Below are positions 5,494 to 7,775 of a stretch of 7,775 nt of DNA, piece by piece. The translations under genes were made by a program, and so were the position numbers. The notes under the pieces were generated by a model, which was not told the origin of the DNA, made no database searches, and worked only from the letters and a program-made list of their open reading frames with translations. This DNA is from Thermoplasmata archaeon (GTDB lineage Archaea > Thermoplasmatota > Thermoplasmata > Lutacidiplasmatales > UBA184). Where the stretch lies: NCBI GenBank assembly GCA_030039525.1, contig JASHVI010000185.1:1-7775 (forward strand), read 5' to 3'. How positions within the stretch are numbered: position 1 is the stretch's first letter; each line of letters starts with the position of its first letter.

Positions 5494-6588
5494 TCAACCG
5501 GCGGGGGCGCCGTCGGCGAGGTTCGCCGAGAGGATCCGATCGAAGTCGGCGGGCTTCGGGGGCCAGCCCTCGGTCATGTACCGGACGAACTCCGCCCGGT
5601 CCCGGATCCGGAGCGCCTCGTTCGTCGCCCGCTCGGTGCCGAGGGTCGAGACGGTCCCCTCGGGGAGCCCCTGCTTCGGGCCGAAGTGGGCCGGGTGGAC
5701 GATCGTCGCGTCGGGGAGCCGATCGTACCGCTCCCGGAACGTCGTGAAGAGGCGCTCCGGGTCCCCGCCGGGAAGGTCCGTGCGGCCGCAGCCGCCGATG
5801 AAGAGGGAGTCGCCGGTGAAGATCCTCCCCCCCAGGCGGAGCGTGAGGTGGTCGAGGGTGTGGCCGGGGCTCTCGAAGGAGCCGAGGGCCAGGCCGCCGG
5901 CGCGGAGCTCCTCCCCGTCCCCGAGCGTGCGGTGGGGGTACGACGCCGGCGAGCGGGGGCTGAGGTAGATCGGCGCGCCGGTCCGCTCGTGGAGCGCGGC
6001 GTGTCCGGCGAGGTGGTCGGCGTGGCTGTGGGTCTCGACGATCGCCGTGAGGGCGAGGCCCCCGCCCGAGAGCAGGCCGAGGTAGGGGGCCGGGTCGAGC
6101 CCGGGATCGACGACGATGGCCCGGCGCTCGACCGGATCGACGAGGAGGTAGGCGAGGCAGCCGGTCGCGGGCCGAGGCAGGGGAACGACCAGGTGCCCGT
6201 CGCCCTCCCGCTCGTACCGGGGCATCCCCCGGTCGACCTCCGCGGCGTAGGCGTCGAGGCCCCCGGAGAGGGCGGAGACCTCCGGGAAGCCCTGCTGCGC
6301 GAGGAGCGCGGCGGCGCGGATCGCCTCTTCGCCCGTGTGGTCGTAGACGATGAGCGGTCGGTCCCTCGGGATCTCCCCGAGGCGACGGGGGAGCTCCGGG
6401 AGGGGGATGGCGCGGTCCCCGGGGAGGTGCCCGAGGCGTCGCTCCTCCGTGGGGCGGACGTCCAGGAGGGTCGGGGCGGGGTCGGCGCGCCGCCGCTCGG
6501 CGAGCTGCGAGGGCGCGATCCGCGCCGTCTCGTGGGCCGTCGGCGCGGACCGGGCCATCCGTTCGGGGCCGGGAGGCTCGACGGTCAT
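5494..6588 (-). CDS. Rhodanese-like/metallo-beta-lactamase fusion, persulfide dioxygenase (ETHE1) type
   Basis: This is a 364-residue cytoplasmic protein. A rhodanese-like domain (about 24-120) shows LLDVRPTEE (41-49), GHLPGDRAIPL (53-63) and VYDHTGEEA (81-89). The catalytic Cys of the usual 'VYCxxG' loop is replaced by D83, so sulfurtransferase activity is unlikely. The metallo-beta-lactamase domain (about 130-330) has HSHADH (187-192), SPGHT with H243, TGDSLF with D260, GCGRTD (266-271) and HPAH with H301. The GCGRTD motif and the STLGTERATNEALR segment (314-327) are typical of ETHE1-like persulfide dioxygenases, which oxidise glutathione or other low-molecular-weight persulfides to sulfite using one iron. 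A glyoxalase II-type hydrolase is the alternative. The tail (330-358) resembles the C-terminus of other family members. ATG at 6588 has a TATA-like box about 30 nt upstream; ATG at 6558 is a possible second start. The stop lies 74 bp before the methionine synthase operon. Confidence 0.85.
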   Translation of the reverse strand: MTVEPPGPERMARSAPTAHETARIAPSQLAERRRADPAPTLLDVRPTEERRLGHLPGDRAIPLPELPRRLGEIPRDRPLIVYDHTGEEAIRAAALLAQQGFPEVSALSGGLDAYAAEVDRGMPRYEREGDGHLVVPLPRPATGCLAYLLVDPVERRAIVVDPGLDPAPYLGLLSGGGLALTAIVETHSHADHLAGHAALHERTGAPIYLSPRSPASYPHRTLGDGEELRAGGLALGSFESPGHTLDHLTLRLGGRIFTGDSLFIGGCGRTDLPGGDPERLFTTFRERYDRLPDATIVHPAHFGPKQGLPEGTVSTLGTERATNEALRIRDRAEFVRYMTEGWPPKPADFDRILSANLADGAPAG

Positions 6589-6613
6589 CGGGCCCCGCGA
6601 GGGGGCCGAGGGG

Positions 6614-6623
6614 TATGTAGTAC
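6614..6623 (-). promoter_or_regulatory. TATA-like box of the rhodanese/metallo-beta-lactamase gene
   Basis: The minus strand reads TACTACATAC, an AT-rich patch in otherwise GC-rich DNA, 26-35 nt before the ATG at 6588. This is the position expected for a leaderless archaeal transcript. No Shine-Dalgarno site is visible at this start. Confidence 0.45.
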
Positions 6624-6635
6624 CGCGCGGGGTGG

Positions 6636-6654
6636 CGCCCCCCGCTCGGGGGCG
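6636..6654. promoter_or_regulatory. GC dyad upstream of the minus-strand TATA-like box
   Basis: CGCCCCC (6636-6642) and GGGGGCG (6648-6654) form a perfect 7-bp inverted repeat with a 5-nt spacer. It sits 12 bp upstream of the TATA-like box of the rhodanese/metallo-beta-lactamase gene. It could be a regulator site; chance is also plausible because it consists of C and G runs. Confidence 0.25.
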
Positions 6655-6678
6655 ACTCCGGCGATTGCCGAACCCGCC

Positions 6679-6699
6679 CTTCGACCGACTCGGACGAAG
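6679..6699. promoter_or_regulatory. Near-perfect 21-bp dyad at the malic enzyme promoter, candidate operator
   Basis: The left arm CTTCGACCGA (6679-6688) and the right arm TCGGACGAAG (6690-6699) are inverted repeats around C6689. Nine of ten arm positions match; only 6684/6694 (A/A) do not. The dyad ends 3 bp before the TTAT of the malic enzyme TATA-like box, so its right arm covers the expected BRE. That placement suits either an activator that recruits TFB/TBP or a repressor that blocks them. Unlike other inverted repeats here it has mixed base composition, which makes chance less likely. Confidence 0.45.
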
Positions 6700-6700
6700 C

Positions 6701-6708
6701 CGTTATGC
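6701..6708 (+). promoter_or_regulatory. TATA-like box of the malic enzyme gene
   Basis: The sequence is CGTTATGC, with TTAT at 6703-6706, 29-32 nt before the ATG at 6735. This matches the spacing for a leaderless archaeal transcript, and no Shine-Dalgarno site precedes the ATG. The ATG inside this box (6705) is in frame with the gene, which makes the exact start ambiguous. Confidence 0.45.
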
Positions 6709-6734
6709 GGCCCCCCGACGCTTCCCCCCTGTTC

Positions 6735-7775
6735 ATGGTCCAATCGGCGCGCGCTCCGTCGCCGGACGGCGAGGAGCGGCCGGCCCGGCGTCGGAAGTCC
6801 AAGGCCGGGCCGGGCGAGGCCGGCGAGGAGGAGGCGGGGCAGACCGACGCCCTCGGGCGCCGGGCGACCGCGCTCTCCGAGCTCTACCAGGGGAAGATCG
6901 AGACGATCCCGAAGGTCCCGGTCCGGAGCCTCGCCGACTTCGCCCTCTGGTACACTCCGGGGATCGCCGCCGTCTCCCGGGCGATCGAGCGGGACCCGGA
7001 CGCCTCCTTCGACCTCACCGGACGGGGGAACACCATCGCCATCGTCACCGACGGCTCCCGGGTCCTCGGGCTCGGCGACATCGGCCCGAGGGCCGGCCTC
7101 CCCGTGATGGAGGGGAAGGCGCTCCTCTTCAAGTTCCTCGGCGGGGTCGATGCCTTCCCGCTCGCCCTCGACGTCGCGACCCCGGAGGCGCTCGTGGAGA
7201 GCGTCGAGCGGATCGCCCCCTCCGTCGGCGGGATCAACCTCGAGGACATCGCCTCGCCGAAGTGCTTCCAGGTGCTCGAGGATCTCCAGAAGCGGCTCAC
7301 GATCCCGGTCTGGCACGACGACCAGCTCGGGACCGCCGCGGCGAGCATGGCCGGTCTCCTCAACGCGTTGAAGCTCACCGGCCGCTCCGTCGGGGAGATC
7401 CGGACGGTCCTCCTCGGGGCCGGCGCCGCCAACCTCGCGACGGCCCGCCTCCTGGTCTCCCTCGGCCACGACCCGAAGCGGATCTCCCTCGTCGACCAGC
7501 GGGGGATCCTCGAGCCGGACCGCGACGACCTCGACGAGCTGATGCTGAAGAACCCGTGGAAGTACCGCCTCGCCCTCCAGACCCAGGGCGGGGGCCGCCG
7601 AGGGAATCTCGACGACGCCGTCGCGGGGGCCGACGTCCTCCTGGCCGCCTCGCGGCCCGGCCCGCACACGGTCTCCCCGGAGCAGGTCGAGGCGATGGCG
7701 AAGGACCCGATCGTCTTCGCCCTCGCCAACCCGGTCCCCGAGATCTGGCCGGCGGCGGCGACCGCCGCGGGGGCG
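6735..7775 (+). CDS. Malic enzyme (malate dehydrogenase, decarboxylating), 3' partial
   Basis: The first 347 residues are present; the frame is still open at the right edge. Malic enzyme converts malate to pyruvate and CO2 with reduction of NAD or NADP, in the cytoplasm. Motifs are YTPGIA (73-78, catalytic Tyr73), TDGSRVLGLGDIGP (105-118), PVMEGKALLFK (123-133, catalytic Lys128), GGINLEDI (165-172, metal ligands E170 and D171), HDDQLGTA (194-201), the Rossmann loop GAGAAN (228-233) and FALANPVPEI (328-337). Family members usually have about 430-470 residues, so roughly three quarters is present. L198 sits where most relatives have His or Gln (HDDQ-H/Q-GTA). Residues 1-47 are a charged, Arg/Lys/Glu/Gly-rich extension before the conserved LYQGKIE. 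ATG at 6735 is preferred for leaderless spacing; ATG at 6705 would add ten residues. Cofactor preference cannot be read from this part. Confidence 0.92.
   Translation, partial: MVQSARAPSPDGEERPARRRKSKAGPGEAGEEEAGQTDALGRRATALSELYQGKIETIPKVPVRSLADFALWYTPGIAAVSRAIERDPDASFDLTGRGNTIAIVTDGSRVLGLGDIGPRAGLPVMEGKALLFKFLGGVDAFPLALDVATPEALVESVERIAPSVGGINLEDIASPKCFQVLEDLQKRLTIPVWHDDQLGTAAASMAGLLNALKLTGRSVGEIRTVLLGAGAANLATARLLVSLGHDPKRISLVDQRGILEPDRDDLDELMLKNPWKYRLALQTQGGGRRGNLDDAVAGADVLLAASRPGPHTVSPEQVEAMAKDPIVFALANPVPEIWPAAATAAGA

Noticed and set aside
5686..7107. Plus-strand 473-codon open frame across the divergent promoters
   Set aside because: It runs antisense through the rhodanese/metallo-beta-lactamase gene, the promoter region and out of frame into malic enzyme, with low-complexity translation.
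6585..7667. Long minus-strand open frame opposite malic enzyme
   Set aside because: It is antisense to a gene with unmistakable malic enzyme motifs. High GC removes stop codons from shadow frames, and its translation is Arg/Gly/Pro/Glu-rich low complexity.
1..7775. CRISPR array, tRNA or rRNA, insertion sequence ends, defence or toxin-antitoxin genes
   Set aside because: None is visible: no direct repeats with spacers, no cloverleaf with conserved arms, no transposase motifs. The gene set is housekeeping plus surface proteins.

Overview
This is a dense, very GC-rich stretch of chromosome, with almost every codon ending in G or C. It probably comes from an archaeon related to the Thermoplasmata, for example a high-GC soil or sediment lineage. 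Four things point that way: a thermopsin-family (peptidase A5) exported protein fused to a beta-helix; methionine synthase split into two adjacent genes; a malic enzyme variant with 'LGLGDIGP' and 'LFKFLGGVDAFP' motifs, which I recall from archaeal sequences; and TATA-like boxes about 30 nt upstream of start codons that lack Shine-Dalgarno sites (leaderless promoters). The assignment rests on recognised motifs only; no search was run.

Layout. Positions 1-2067 (+): the C-terminal 688 residues of an exported thermopsin-like protein, whose beginning lies left of the window. It ends in a beta-helix of 22-residue rungs. Positions 2068-2305: a convergent intergenic gap with no gene but three strong inverted repeats, two of them terminator-like. 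Positions 2306-3181 (-): an exported, cysteine-containing protein of unknown function with its own Shine-Dalgarno site and a distal TATA-like box. Positions 3309-4451 and 4448-5419 (both -): the catalytic C-terminal and the N-terminal halves of a split cobalamin-independent methionine synthase, in one operon with a 4-bp GTGA overlap. Positions 5494-6588 (-): a rhodanese/metallo-beta-lactamase fusion of the persulfide dioxygenase type whose rhodanese domain lacks its catalytic cysteine. Positions 6589-6734: a divergent promoter region with two TATA-like boxes and two dyads. Positions 6735-7775 (+): a malic enzyme cut off by the right edge.

How the genes work together. The minus-strand block 5494-3309 has a sulfur theme: a probable persulfide-oxidising enzyme followed by homocysteine methylation to methionine. 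The methionine synthase pair has its own promoter, so the link is only proximity. The two exported proteins at the left converge and share high sequon content and a likely surface location. Malic enzyme is central metabolism (malate to pyruvate plus reduced nicotinamide cofactor) and has the best regulatory candidate in the window, a 21-bp dyad touching the expected BRE/TATA region. I see no CRISPR array, tRNA, rRNA, insertion sequence or defence system. What stands out is the beta-helix architecture, the promoter grammar and the candidate operator, not a complete new system.
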